A stretch of DNA of 64,000 bases from Paraburkholderia sp041321145. GTDB lineage: Bacteria > Pseudomonadota > Gammaproteobacteria > Burkholderiales > Burkholderiaceae. The stretch covers positions 620,001-684,000 of the forward strand of contig NZ_JBGGWA010000001.1 of assembly GCF_041321145.1 (NCBI RefSeq), given 5' to 3'. This document shows, piece by piece, positions 56,339 to 64,000 of the stretch. A program made the translations under genes and the position numbers. Under the pieces are notes generated by a model, which worked only from the letters and a program-made list of their open reading frames with translations, had not been told where the DNA came from and searched no databases. How positions within the stretch are numbered: the stretch's first letter is position 1; each line of letters opens with the position of its first letter.

Positions 56339-57080
56339 ATGGTCCAGTCAATTACCGTTCGCCGCCCGGACGGCATGCATCTGCATCTGCGCGACGATGC
56401 AATGCTTCGTACGGTGCTGCCGTATTCGGTGCGCCAGTTCGGCCGGGCGATGGTGATGCCGAATCTCAAGCCCCCTGTCACGACCGTGGCAGCGGGGCGA
56501 GCCTATCGCCAACGTATTCTCGACGCATTGCCGGCGCCTGATCTCCTTTCCCAAGCTTCGGCACGACCTGGTGAGCGAAAGCCTGCGGCTTCTGCGTGAG
56601 CGCAATTGTCTGGAAGGCATCGACGCGATTGTCGGCGCGGAGTCCAGTGGCATAGCATTGGCCGCCTGGATCGCGGATACCTTGCAGTTGCCGCTGCAGT
56701 ACGTGCGAAAGAAAGCCAAAGGGCTCGGCCCGTCGACGCAAATCGAAGGGGTGGTCGAAGCCGGCGATCGTGTGTTGCTGGTCGACGACCTGATGGCCGC
56801 GGGAGAATCGAAGCGTGAGTTCTGCCGCGCACTCAACGAAGTCGGCGCAACGATGAAACACATCTTCGTTATTTTCGACTACGGCGTGTTCCCGACTGCG
56901 GAAGTACTCGAACGATGGGGCGTGGCCATCCATTCGTTGGCTACCTGGCAAGACGTTCTGGTCGCTGCAAGAAGGGATGGGCTCGTCGGCGAACGCTCAC
57001 TGAACGAACTTGAAACGTATCTCGAAGACCCTGTCGCCTGGTCTCACGCGCATGGCGGAATCGTCTGGACCCGACGTTGA
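56339..57080 (+). pseudogene. Chimeric pseudogene: pyrC 5' part joined to pyrE 3' part
   Basis: ATG 56339, with AAGGA upstream, starts a dihydroorotase-like N-terminus: HLHLRD (metal ligands), RQFGRAMVMPNLKPPVTTV, then RILDALPAP. PyrC proteins have about 345 residues; only about 65 remain. Near 56530-56545 the sequence changes frame and becomes the C-terminal part of orotate phosphoribosyltransferase: FPKLRHDLVSESLRLL, IVGAESSGIALAAWIA, then the PRPP motif VLLVDDLMAAGESK and a normal-looking end. About 170 residues of pyrE are open from GTG 56571. The N-terminal part of PyrE is missing. Both enzymes should be inactive; functional pyrC and pyrE copies must exist elsewhere if the cell makes pyrimidines. 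Confidence 0.85.
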
Positions 57081-57394
57081 GCCGCACGGGTAAAGCACGC
57101 CCGCAAGAAAGTTTTAGCCTGCATAGGAGCGTGCTTTAAAAAGGTCCACCGGGTCGTTCCCGTGAACGGCCGCGATCGGCTCGATGCCGGAGCGGGTGGG
57201 CACACTGACGTCGAACCGACGAGTCTCGACGGCTTGCGAAAGGCGCCGCAACGGGGTGTTCAGGGTCGCGCGCGAGAGTCCGCAAAGCTTGGATTCGGCT
57301 CAAGGCCTACAAGTGCTAAGCTTGTCCGGCACGCTATTCCTCGCACCTGAACCCGATCGGCGCAATTGCGCTCTTGCTCCGGAAATCGCAGTCG
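57081..57394. other. Intergenic region upstream of porin
   Basis: I see no gene in these 314 bases between the pyrE remnant and the porin start. The region should carry the porin promoter; TTTAAAAAGG near 57135 is the only A/T-rich patch. Small open frames here have no support. Confidence 0.4.
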
Positions 57395-58444
57395 ATGATC
57401 TATAGCGTTTCGTCACGCCACCGCAAAGTCGCGCATCTATGCCTGATCAGCACCGGGCTATTCTTGCTGCTTCCACAGTCTGCCGTGGCGCAGGGCTCGG
57501 TTACGCTTTACGGCTTACTCGATACAAGTCTCGAAGTTACGAACCCCGGTTCGGGATGGGCGGCACGCCTGGATTCCGGTGCGTACCGCGGTTCGCGTAT
57601 CGGGCTGCGTGGCAGCGAGTCGCTCGGTGGCGACGTCCGGCTGGTCTTTGCGCTCGAAAGCGGTTTCAATAGTGCAAATGGCGCGCTGGAAACGCCCGGT
57701 ACGCTTTTCAACCGACAGGCGTGGGTCGGCGTGCAGAACGGGTGGGGCGAAGTGCGGGTCGGCCGCCAATACTCGCCGCTGTATATTCCATTCAAAGGCG
57801 GCCTTGACGCCTTCGGCGCGGGCACCATCGGGTCCGGACTGAATAATCTGTCGAAGATCACGCCCTACGCCAACAACGCGTTCACCTACCTGTCGCCTGT
57901 GATAGCGGGATTCAGCGCCACAGCCATGGTCGCGATGCGCGATCCGTCGTTGAATGACGGCAACGGTATCGACGGTTATTACGCCACCTTCGAATATCAA
58001 CTCGACGCCCTGAATGTGCGGTATGCGCGGCAGCAAACCCACGGTGCCGGCGCGCTGCGCGCCAATCTGGGCGGCGTCTCGTACGACTTCGGAAAACTAC
58101 GCGGATGGCTTGCTTTTTTCAACGGCGATGGCGGCTCGCCGGCGTATCACGGTGCCGGCGGCTCGGCGTCGGCACAATACAGCTTGTCGACGCGGGCTCG
58201 GGCGTCCATCGGCTATGCGCGCGTTTTACGGCGTTCCTCCCCGGGAGGGAGTGCGAATCAGTTTAGCGCCGCGTTCGAATACGATGTGTCGCCCAAGGTG
58301 CTGCTTTACTTCGATACCGCTTATCTTTCCAATCGCGGCAACGCCGCTTTTACGTTACGCGGCGTCAACGTGACCGGTCTGCCCGCAGCCTATCCGGGAG
58401 CACCGGTGCGCGGCGCGCAGCTCGGCTTGATCGAGCGCTTCTAG
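57395..58444 (+). CDS. Gram-negative porin (OmpC/Omp32-like)
   Basis: A 349-residue trimeric-porin family protein. A signal peptide (about residues 1-33, ending AVAQ) precedes GSVTLYGLLDTSLEV, the usual first strand of Burkholderia porins. SRIGLRGSESLGGDVRLVFALESGFN and NRQAWVGVQNGWGEVRVGRQYSPLY (constriction-loop side) follow; the protein ends in phenylalanine (LIERF), as expected for outer-membrane assembly. ATG 57395 is used; an in-frame TTG 21 bases upstream is less likely. It lies after the decay zone and may be the surviving relative of the broken porin at 55662. Confidence 0.92.
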   Translation: MIYSVSSRHRKVAHLCLISTGLFLLLPQSAVAQGSVTLYGLLDTSLEVTNPGSGWAARLDSGAYRGSRIGLRGSESLGGDVRLVFALESGFNSANGALETPGTLFNRQAWVGVQNGWGEVRVGRQYSPLYIPFKGGLDAFGAGTIGSGLNNLSKITPYANNAFTYLSPVIAGFSATAMVAMRDPSLNDGNGIDGYYATFEYQLDALNVRYARQQTHGAGALRANLGGVSYDFGKLRGWLAFFNGDGGSPAYHGAGGSASAQYSLSTRARASIGYARVLRRSSPGGSANQFSAAFEYDVSPKVLLYFDTAYLSNRGNAAFTLRGVNVTGLPAAYPGAPVRGAQLGLIERF

Positions 58445-58520
58445 CGCTCCATACCGGCTTGCCTGTAGCGAGTCGCGACCGGCGGAGAGCGGCCATGCGA
58501 GCAACCCGCGCCGGCGTTCG

Positions 58521-59843
58521 TTACTGGCCGGCCGTGTCGGCAGGCGCCACACGCCAAACGGCATTGCCAACGTCGTCGGCCACCAGCAATGCGCCCTTCC
58601 GGTCGATCGCGACGCCAACCGGTCTACCTTGCGCATGTCCATCGGCTGTGAGAAAGCCGGTCAGGAAATCTTCCGGCGCAGCGACGGGTTGCCCGTTCGC
58701 AAATGGCACGAACACGACCTTGTAGCCGCTATACGGCTTGCGATTCCACGAGCCATGCTGACCGACGAATGCGCCGCCCCAATAGTGTTTGGGAAATAGG
58801 CGCGCCGTGTAAAAGACCAGTCCGAGCGACGCCGTGTGATTACCCAGTGCGTAATCGGGGGCGATTGCTTGCGCAACCAGGTCCGGCCGCTGCGGCTTGA
58901 CGCGAGTGTCGATGTGCTGGCCATAGTAGCTATAGGGAAAGCCGTAAAACGCTCCGTCACGTACGGCTGTCATGTAATCCGGCACAAGGTTGTTGCCCAG
59001 GTCGTCACGCTCGTTGACGGTCGTCCACAACGCTCCGCTCTCCGGTTGCCATGAGAGACCGTTTGCATTGCGCAAGCCGGTGGCGAAGGGGCGCAGATTT
59101 CCCGTCGCGACGTCGAACTCGAGAATCCGGGCACGGCCGTCTTCCGCGGCTATCCCGTTCTCGCCGGCGTTGCTGTTCGATCCCACCGTCACGTAGAGAT
59201 GTTTGCCCTCGCGATCGGCGAGAATGTTTTTGGTCCAGTGATGATTGATCGGTCCGGCCGGCAGGTCCGCGACCTTCACGCCCGGGGAACTGAGCGTGGT
59301 TTCGCCTGTTCGATAAGGGAAGCGGAGCAGCGCGTCCGTGTCGGCAACATAAAGTTGGTCCCCGATTAGCGCCATGCCGAATGGGGAGTGAAGGTCTTTC
59401 AGAAACACCGTTTGTGTCGCTGCAACGCCACTGCCGTTCGTGTCGCGTAACAATACGATTCGATCCGGACTGGGCACGCCGGCCCCGGCAAGCTTCATCA
59501 CCTGGCGCCTGACCCACCCGAACACGCCGCTTCCTTTGTCATGCTCCTTGGGCGCGTCGCTTTCCGCGACCAGCACGTCGCCATTCGGCAGCGTGTACAG
59601 CCAGCGCGGATGCGCCAGTCCTCGCGCGAATGCGGTGACAGTGAATCCTGTTGGTGCAGTGGGCATCGTGTCGGCCGCACGTTGTTTAACGGGCGCGATA
59701 TTGACGGTTGGCACCAGAGACGACTGTGGAACCGGTAATGCCGGACTCGGGCCGAAGCCCGTATCGGTCGATGCTTGTGGGCCGAGCGCGCACGCAGCAA
59801 GCGGGAGTACCAGTAAGCCGATGATAAAAGCATGCACGCGCAT
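58521..59843 (-). CDS. PQQ-dependent sugar dehydrogenase family lipoprotein (sorbosone dehydrogenase-like)
   Basis: A 440-residue six-bladed propeller protein of the soluble-glucose-dehydrogenase/L-sorbosone-dehydrogenase family. The lipobox LAAC (Cys18) suggests a lipid-anchored protein outside the cytoplasm. Family segments visible are HPRWLYTLPNGDVLVAES, LHSPFGMALIGDQLYVADTD, NHHWTKNILADREGKHLYV, LRNANGLSWQPESGALWTTV and GQHGSWNRKPYSGYKVVFV. Such proteins bind pyrroloquinoline quinone and oxidise sugars or aldehydes; the catalytic role is not shown for this one. It is convergent with the porin gene. Confidence 0.88.
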   Translation of the reverse strand: MRVHAFIIGLLVLPLAACALGPQASTDTGFGPSPALPVPQSSLVPTVNIAPVKQRAADTMPTAPTGFTVTAFARGLAHPRWLYTLPNGDVLVAESDAPKEHDKGSGVFGWVRRQVMKLAGAGVPSPDRIVLLRDTNGSGVAATQTVFLKDLHSPFGMALIGDQLYVADTDALLRFPYRTGETTLSSPGVKVADLPAGPINHHWTKNILADREGKHLYVTVGSNSNAGENGIAAEDGRARILEFDVATGNLRPFATGLRNANGLSWQPESGALWTTVNERDDLGNNLVPDYMTAVRDGAFYGFPYSYYGQHIDTRVKPQRPDLVAQAIAPDYALGNHTASLGLVFYTARLFPKHYWGGAFVGQHGSWNRKPYSGYKVVFVPFANGQPVAAPEDFLTGFLTADGHAQGRPVGVAIDRKGALLVADDVGNAVWRVAPADTAGQ

Positions 59844-60027
59844 GGGGTTTCCCAGTTTGAAGGTCGGTTGAATTCAACTCGTTGCAGCAATTTTCCTGCC
59901 TGCCTTCTTACAGTTTGAATCGCGGTGCTACTCGCGAACCCGTCGCCGAATGGCGTCGCGGCCACGGCATATCCCTTGCTGCTGCCAGAGAACGCCTCAC
60001 CCACTTGACGTCAAGGAGACGCATATC

Positions 60028-60612
60028 ATGAAGCTTTATTATTCGCCCGGCGCCTGCAGCCTCGCCGACCATATCGCCATGCACGAAGCCGGTATGTCCT
60101 TCGACCGGGTTCGTGTCGACCTGAAGACCAAGCTTACCGAGGCCGGACAGAAGTTTGAGGAAATCAATCCGAAGGGTTATGTTCCGACGCTCGAGATGGA
60201 CGACGGTCAGATACTCACGGAAAACATCGCGATCCTTTCATGGATCGCGCAACGCAAGCCATCGCTCGCGCCGAAGGGGGAGTCGGGTGAGGTGCGGCTG
60301 CTCGAAATGCTTGCATTCATCTCGACTGAAATCCACAAGCAATTCGGCCGGGTCTTTAAACCGACGTCTGATGCAGAAGCCGCTGCAGCGCGTGAGAAGA
60401 TCGGTCAGCGTTTTCAACTGATCGGCAGCATGATGAAGGGCGACTACCTGTTCGGCGACGAGGCGAGCGTGGCCGATGCCTATCTGTTCACCATGCTGCT
60501 CTGGGCGAACAAGGTCGGGCTCGAAGTGCCTAATCCGCTGGCGGATTTCGCCCAGCGCATGCGCACGCGGCCAGCCGTGCAGCTTGCCCTGAAACATGAA
60601 GGGCTGGAATGA
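60028..60612 (+). CDS. Glutathione S-transferase, beta class
   Basis: A 195-residue GST with a thioredoxin-fold N-terminus and helical C-terminus. The start MKLYYSPGACSLADHIA carries the beta-class Cys10, and NPKGYVPTLEMDDGQILTENIAILSWIA gives the glutathione-binding segment with the conserved cis-proline (VPTL) and the E/N pair. Such enzymes conjugate or reduce electrophiles with glutathione. AAGGAG lies just upstream of ATG 60028. A strong terminator follows. Confidence 0.95.
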   Translation: MKLYYSPGACSLADHIAMHEAGMSFDRVRVDLKTKLTEAGQKFEEINPKGYVPTLEMDDGQILTENIAILSWIAQRKPSLAPKGESGEVRLLEMLAFISTEIHKQFGRVFKPTSDAEAAAAREKIGQRFQLIGSMMKGDYLFGDEASVADAYLFTMLLWANKVGLEVPNPLADFAQRMRTRPAVQLALKHEGLE

Positions 60613-60618
60613 TCGAAC

Positions 60619-60642
60619 AAGGCCCGGAAGGGCCTTTTGTTT
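60619..60642 (+). terminator. Rho-independent terminator after GST gene
   Basis: AAGGCCC (60619-60625) and GGGCCTT (60630-60636) form a perfect 7-base stem with loop GGAA, followed by TTGTTT. It ends GST transcription just six bases after the stop. Confidence 0.85.
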
Positions 60643-60739
60643 GGTCGGCGCGGATTGAGTGGGGTTCGGTCCGCAATCTAACTTTTAGCCTGAACGGTTG
60701 ACCGAAAACGGCTAGCGCTGATTTATAATCATCGAGCCG

Positions 60740-60910
60740 TTGGGAAACATCCAGCGGTCAGGTTTAGCAGCCTGTCGTTTTGGCCGCACACCCGCCTCGG
60801 CGGGTGGTGCGTTTGTTACTGCACGTCTATTTCAATGGGCGGGCCGTAGTGGGGGAGCCGCAAGGCTCGCCGGAATGCCAAAACGCCGGTCTGCTAACCC
60901 CGTTACGTGC
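60740..60910 (+). ncRNA. Candidate structured RNA, C4-antisense-like leader
   Basis: The element starts about 15 bases after a -10-like TATAAT (60724-60729). GGTTTAGCAG (60761-60770) is complementary to CTGCTAACC (60891-60899) near its end. Between them are a strong stem (CACCCGC with GCGGGTG, 60789-60806) and a GNRA hairpin (GAGCC-GCAA-GGCTC, 60855-60868). Two hairpins flanked by such complementary segments upstream of a small gene recall C4 antisense RNAs of phages P1 and P7 and their prophage relatives. The match is by pattern and memory; no covariance search was run. Confidence 0.45.
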
Positions 60911-60972
60911 CCGCTCACCCACCTTGCAAGCGAGTGTCGGGCGATCAAAGGACGTCTTTGGGAAATCGCACC

Positions 60973-61446
60973 ATGAGTAAAACCGCTAAAAAATCTCAAC
61001 CTGATTCACGCCCACCTGTCGATGCGCTCCAGTACGAAAAGCTCGCACTGTCTGCCTTTGATCTCTGCAACCGGCAGTTGAGCAACCTGGATACGCTAGT
61101 CAAACTTGCGGCATCGATATGTAGGAATCCTGCCGTCACGATCGATGAAAGGCGGAATCAACAAACCTTGCTGGAATTGCTGGTCACCACGGGCGAGGGG
61201 TATCAACAGGAACTTGCATGCGACCGCGAGCTGTACCAGGTGATCGCGCTCGACGCTAAAGGAATCGCTCAGGGCCGCATCACCGCGAGCCGGGCGGTGC
61301 GCCTTCTTGAAGAAGCAGCACAAGCAGCACAGGCAGCGCAAGAAACCCCGGACACCGAGCAGACTGCTCCGTGCAAACGGGTGGCCGCCGCAGACGAGCC
61401 GGGTGTGGAAGCGGACACTCAGCAGCCGGTTATCGTGCGGCACTAG
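60973..61446 (+). CDS. Protein of unknown function downstream of structured leader
   Basis: A 157-residue hydrophilic protein. Residues about 18-110 are predicted to be mostly helical (DALQYEKLALSAFDLCNRQL; LDTLVKLAASICRN; RRNQQTLLELLVTTGEGYQQ), with a Q/A-rich low-complexity segment (EEAAQAAQAAQ) and an acidic tail. There is no signal peptide or membrane helix. ATG 60973 is chosen for length and composition; the ribosome site is weak. The C4-like element ends about 60 bases upstream and probably controls it. I do not recognise a family. It is isolated from GST by a terminator. Confidence 0.65.
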   Translation: MSKTAKKSQPDSRPPVDALQYEKLALSAFDLCNRQLSNLDTLVKLAASICRNPAVTIDERRNQQTLLELLVTTGEGYQQELACDRELYQVIALDAKGIAQGRITASRAVRLLEEAAQAAQAAQETPDTEQTAPCKRVAAADEPGVEADTQQPVIVRH

Positions 61447-61836
61447 TCCATCAAGCGCGGGCAACGGATCGCATCAACAATGGGCGCGATTTTTTGCGCC
61501 TTCTCATGCGACCTATGCCCGCGGTCACCGGGCGAGCATTCCCCGCCGCAACGGCTTCGTCAATCGCTCGCTATTGCCGCCGCCAGTTTGTACGCTGACG
61601 TACCGCTTGATTGTGATTGGACTGCTGGGGCTTTCCGGCAGCCACATTGCGACTCCGGTTGATCGGGATGACGAAACAGCCCCGCACGTGTTTTACGGCA
61701 GAGAGGGCTATTGGCCCAGGAGTAGGCCGACGCAGTAAAAAACGTATTTCCAGCGCACCGGAACCCGCCCGCGGGGGTCCGCGTACTACGCCAGCGGCGT
61801 CAGCGTGTAAACTGCTGACTTTTTGGCTCTGGTGGT
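61447..61836. other. Intergenic region
   Basis: No gene is supported in these 390 bases. A small stem GGCGC-N8-GCGCC at 61483-61500 with TTCTC after it may end the upstream transcript. The right part should hold the promoter of the DUF3348 gene; TTTTTGG before the ATG is A/T-rich, but no clear -10/-35 pair was found. Confidence 0.4.
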
Positions 61837-62580
61837 ATGGTGCAAGCCCCCCAGCGCACGGCCGTCAGCGGCCCGGCGCTCATTCGCTTACTGGCTCGCC
61901 TGACGGACGTCGACGTTGCCGAATCCAGCCAATCGCTCTCGGACCGGCTGAGCCAATGGCTCGGCTGGACCGACGCGATCGCGCTGTCCACGGCGCTGAA
62001 CGGGAATCCGCCTGCGGTAGCCGCCGCCCCGCGTGCCAACGGCCACGCTGAAGAGAGCGAATGCGCCCGCGTCCGCACCGCGTTGGCGAATGCCATCGCC
62101 GGCGATAGCGTGTTCGCCGCCGCGAGGCGGCGCGGGCCTGCGCAAGCGCCTCCGCAGAGAGCCCCCGCAGAGGCGGCAATCGATTACGCGGTTTTTCGTC
62201 AGCGCTATCTCTCGCAGCAGCAGGCGATGGAGACGGCCATCGGCAACCTGCGCGGCCGCCTGCGGGGCATGCTGGCCGCCATGACGCCCGCCATGACCCG
62301 GCTCGCGGTGGTGGATGCCGTGATGGAGCGCGCGCTCAGCGAGCGCGAGCGAAGTCTGCTGGCCGCCGTGCCCGGCTTGCTCGCAGGGCACTTCGCGCGT
62401 TTGCGCCAGACCGAGCAGGACACGCTGGCCGACGCCCAAGCCTCCGGTGACGCCGCGCCGGTCACGCCCGGCGCCTGGCTGGACGTGTTCCGCAGGGATA
62501 TGCAGAGCGTGTTGCTCGCCGAACTGGATGTTCGTTTACAACCGGTCGAAGGGTTGCTCGCCGCCCTTCGCACCCGCTAA
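61837..62580 (+). CDS. DUF3348 family protein
   Basis: A 247-residue protein recognised as DUF3348 from its N-terminus (SGPALIRLLARLTDVDVAES, then LSDRLSQWLGWTDAIALSTAL) and its place directly before a DUF802 gene, as in many Burkholderia. It is helical throughout, with a proline/alanine-rich linker (about residues 62-110) and a C-terminal region (TPGAWLDVFRRDMQSVLLAEL) that may contact the next protein. There is no signal peptide or membrane helix, so it is expected in the cytoplasm. The function is unknown. The next gene starts 10 bases after its stop. Confidence 0.85.
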   Translation: MVQAPQRTAVSGPALIRLLARLTDVDVAESSQSLSDRLSQWLGWTDAIALSTALNGNPPAVAAAPRANGHAEESECARVRTALANAIAGDSVFAAARRRGPAQAPPQRAPAEAAIDYAVFRQRYLSQQQAMETAIGNLRGRLRGMLAAMTPAMTRLAVVDAVMERALSERERSLLAAVPGLLAGHFARLRQTEQDTLADAQASGDAAPVTPGAWLDVFRRDMQSVLLAELDVRLQPVEGLLAALRTR

Positions 62581-62590
62581 CTGGGACGCT

Positions 62591-64000
62591 ATGTCCAGAT
62601 ATCTGAATCTTGTTGTGTTTTTGGCCGGTCTGGCCGCGGTGTGCTGGATCGGCGCCGGCTACGTCACCTCGAACCCGCTGGCGCTGGCGGTCACGATGTT
62701 GATTGGCGCCTGCTACCTGGCGGGCGCACTGGAGTTGCAACGCTACAACGAAGCCACTTCCACCATGACGCGCGCCGTCGCGGGCCTGTCCGGCACACCG
62801 CCCAGCCTGGGTGCCTGGCTGGGTCAATTGCATCCCAGCCTGCGCAATCCGGTGCGACTGCGCGTCGAAGGGCAGCGCGTGGCCCTCGCCGGCCCGGCGC
62901 TGACGCCGTATCTCGTCGGCTTGCTCGTGTTGCTGGGCATGCTGGGCACGCTCCTCGGCATGGTGGCGACCCTGAGGGGCACCGGAATGGCGCTGGAAAG
63001 CGCGACGGACTTGCAGGCGATCCGCGCGTCGTTGGCGGCCCCGGTCAAAGGGCTGGGATTTGCGTTCGGCACGTCGATCGCGGGCGTGGCCACATCCGCC
63101 ATGCTGGGGCTGCTTTCCGCGTTGTGCCGGCGCGAGCGCATTCAGGCGGCGCAGATGCTCGACGTGAAGATCGCGACGACCTTGCGCATCTACTCGCAGA
63201 CCCATCGGCGCGAGGAAACCTTCAAGCTGCTGCAGCGGCAGGCCGAGGTGATGCCCACGCTGGTCGATCGGCTGCAGACGATGATGGCGGCCATCGAGCA
63301 GCAGAGCCTGGCCTCGAACGAGCGGCAGATCGCCAGCCAGAAAGCTTTCCACGACAAGGCCGAGGCTGCCTTCAGCCGCCTCGCTTCCTCGGTGGAACAG
63401 TCGTTGAAGGCGAGCATCGCCGAGAGCACCCGCGCCGCCAGCGCGGCGCTGCAACCGGTCATGGCGGCCACCATGGCGGGTCTCGCGCGTGAGACGGCCT
63501 CGTTGCACGACACGGTCACGCACGCCGTGCAGCGGCAGTTGGATGGGCTGTCGAGCGGATTCGAGGCGACGACTACGACCGTCGCGGAAATCTGGAATAA
63601 AGCACTGGCGGGGCACCAGCGATCGAGCGAGGCGCTGACCCAGGACTTGCGCACCTCGTTGGATCGATTCAGCGAGGCCTTCGAACAACGCTCGGCCGGC
63701 CTGCTGGAAGGCGTCGCGACGCGCCTGGACGCCACGGCGGGCAGCGTGTCGGAAGCCTGGAAACAGGCGTTGTCGCGGCAAGAAAGTGTCAGCGAGAAAC
63801 TGGCGGACCACAACCAGCAAGCTCTGGCCGCGGCCGCGGCGACCTTCGAGCAGCACTCGGCGTCGCTGCTACGCACCGTTGGTCAGTCGCATGCGGACTT
63901 GCAGGCGGAATTGGCCGCGCGGGATCAGCAACGGCTGGCGGCCTGGACCGAGACGCTCGGTTCAATGGCCGCTACGTTGAGCAAGGAGTGGGAGCAGACG
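62591..64000 (+). CDS. DUF802 family MotA/TolQ/ExbB-like channel protein with long tail, 5' part
   Basis: The first 470 codons of a gene that runs off the right edge without a stop. Two N-terminal membrane helices (about residues 5-24 and 28-47) are followed by two more with the MotA/TolQ/ExbB signature: GLLVLLGMLGTLLGMVATL (about 110-128) and GLGFAFGTSIAGVATSAMLG (about 154-173). From about residue 185 on it is a long helical, heptad-like tail rich in A, E, Q, S and T (repeats such as FEQRSAGLLEGVATRL and FEQHSASLLRTVGQ). The family is known as DUF802 in Burkholderia; a proton-driven rotary or force-transducing role is inferred from the channel motifs. It starts 10 bases after the DUF3348 gene. 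An OmpA-like partner is expected to the right but is not visible. Confidence 0.85.
   Translation, partial: MSRYLNLVVFLAGLAAVCWIGAGYVTSNPLALAVTMLIGACYLAGALELQRYNEATSTMTRAVAGLSGTPPSLGAWLGQLHPSLRNPVRLRVEGQRVALAGPALTPYLVGLLVLLGMLGTLLGMVATLRGTGMALESATDLQAIRASLAAPVKGLGFAFGTSIAGVATSAMLGLLSALCRRERIQAAQMLDVKIATTLRIYSQTHRREETFKLLQRQAEVMPTLVDRLQTMMAAIEQQSLASNERQIASQKAFHDKAEAAFSRLASSVEQSLKASIAESTRAASAALQPVMAATMAGLARETASLHDTVTHAVQRQLDGLSSGFEATTTTVAEIWNKALAGHQRSSEALTQDLRTSLDRFSEAFEQRSAGLLEGVATRLDATAGSVSEAWKQALSRQESVSEKLADHNQQALAAAAATFEQHSASLLRTVGQSHADLQAELAARDQQRLAAWTETLGSMAATLSKEWEQT

Larger units (their letters stand above)
60613..60972. other. Non-coding stretch with terminator and structured leader
   Basis: These 360 bases follow the GST gene. 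They contain its terminator (60619-60642), a promoter-like pair TTGACC/TATAAT (60698-60729, spacer 20, longer than ideal) and the structured element 60761-60901 described separately. Short open frames across the element have unusual repeats and are taken as non-coding. Confidence 0.6.

Noticed and set aside
56571..57080. Intact orotate phosphoribosyltransferase gene
   Set aside because: The N-terminal part of PyrE is missing and replaced by PyrC coding sequence in another frame; the remainder is a fragment.
60780..60980. 66-codon plus-strand open frame across the structured leader
   Set aside because: Its sequence is explained by the hairpins; no ribosome site and no protein-like composition.
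62462..63856. 464-codon minus-strand open frame opposite DUF802
   Set aside because: Antisense shadow of the coiled-coil tail; R/Q/H-rich with no motif.

Overview
The window is high-GC DNA (about 60-65 % by eye) with the gene content of a soil or plant-associated Burkholderiaceae, most likely Paraburkholderia. Points behind this: an ornibactin/malleobactin-type siderophore cluster, monomeric NADP-isocitrate dehydrogenase, a persulfide dioxygenase-rhodanese fusion of the kind known from B. phytofirmans, Burkholderia-type porins, many MFS and ABC uptake systems with IclR/FadR/LysR regulators, and the DUF3348-DUF802 pair. No tRNA, rRNA, CRISPR array or intact insertion sequence was seen.

Layout. 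1-11.2 kb: end of a hydroxamate siderophore cluster (serine-activating NRPS end, a C-A-T-C-T NRPS, ornithine N5-hydroxylase, TonB receptor, hydroxyornithine formyltransferase). 11.2-14.2 kb: an orphan Fur-box palindrome, icd with a strong terminator, and a small conserved-looking ORF. 14.6-20.7 kb: a leftward unit (acyl-CoA dehydrogenase, ADP-forming acyl-CoA synthetase, MFS) divergent from an IclR regulator. 20.7-26.2 kb: FadR-type regulator, D-glucarate transporter and dehydratase, and a DHA2 efflux pump. 26.6-29.1 kb: lipoprotein phosphoesterase followed by a di-haem cytochrome c peroxidase. 29.3-39.9 kb: IclR regulator, polar amino-acid ABC transporter plus FAD amine oxidase, FadR-type regulator, gamma-glutamyltransferase, two MFS carriers and a GAF protein. 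39.9-42.7 kb: leftward persulfide dioxygenase-rhodanese, 1-Cys peroxiredoxin and hemerythrin-like protein. 43.1-54.4 kb: LysR regulator, class V aminotransferase, a second amino-acid ABC transporter, epoxide hydrolase, two amidases and an FMN 2-hydroxyacid oxidase. 54.5-57.1 kb: an isoprenylcysteine methyltransferase-like gene, then gene wreckage. 57.4-60.6 kb: porin, PQQ/sorbosone-type dehydrogenase, glutathione transferase. 60.7-64 kb: a structured, C4-RNA-like leader with an orphan ORF, then DUF3348 and a MotA/ExbB-like channel protein with a long coiled-coil tail that runs off the window.

The window works mainly as nutrient scavenging: iron (siderophore), sugar acids (glucarate), and amino acids, amines or amides (two ABC systems with oxidases, GGT and amidases), each next to its own regulator. 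Several operator-like palindromes match the adjacent regulator family: TGGTAT-N5-ATACCA for the FadR-type gene, a T-N11-A box for LysR, and paired inverted repeats for both IclR genes.

The points most worth a second look are the ExbB/MotA-like motor pair at the right edge, the C4-like RNA element with its orphan ORF, the orphan Fur box before icd, and the 55.3-57.1 kb decay zone. There, a porin start is fused to a hydrolase C-terminus and a PyrC start is fused to a PyrE C-terminus.
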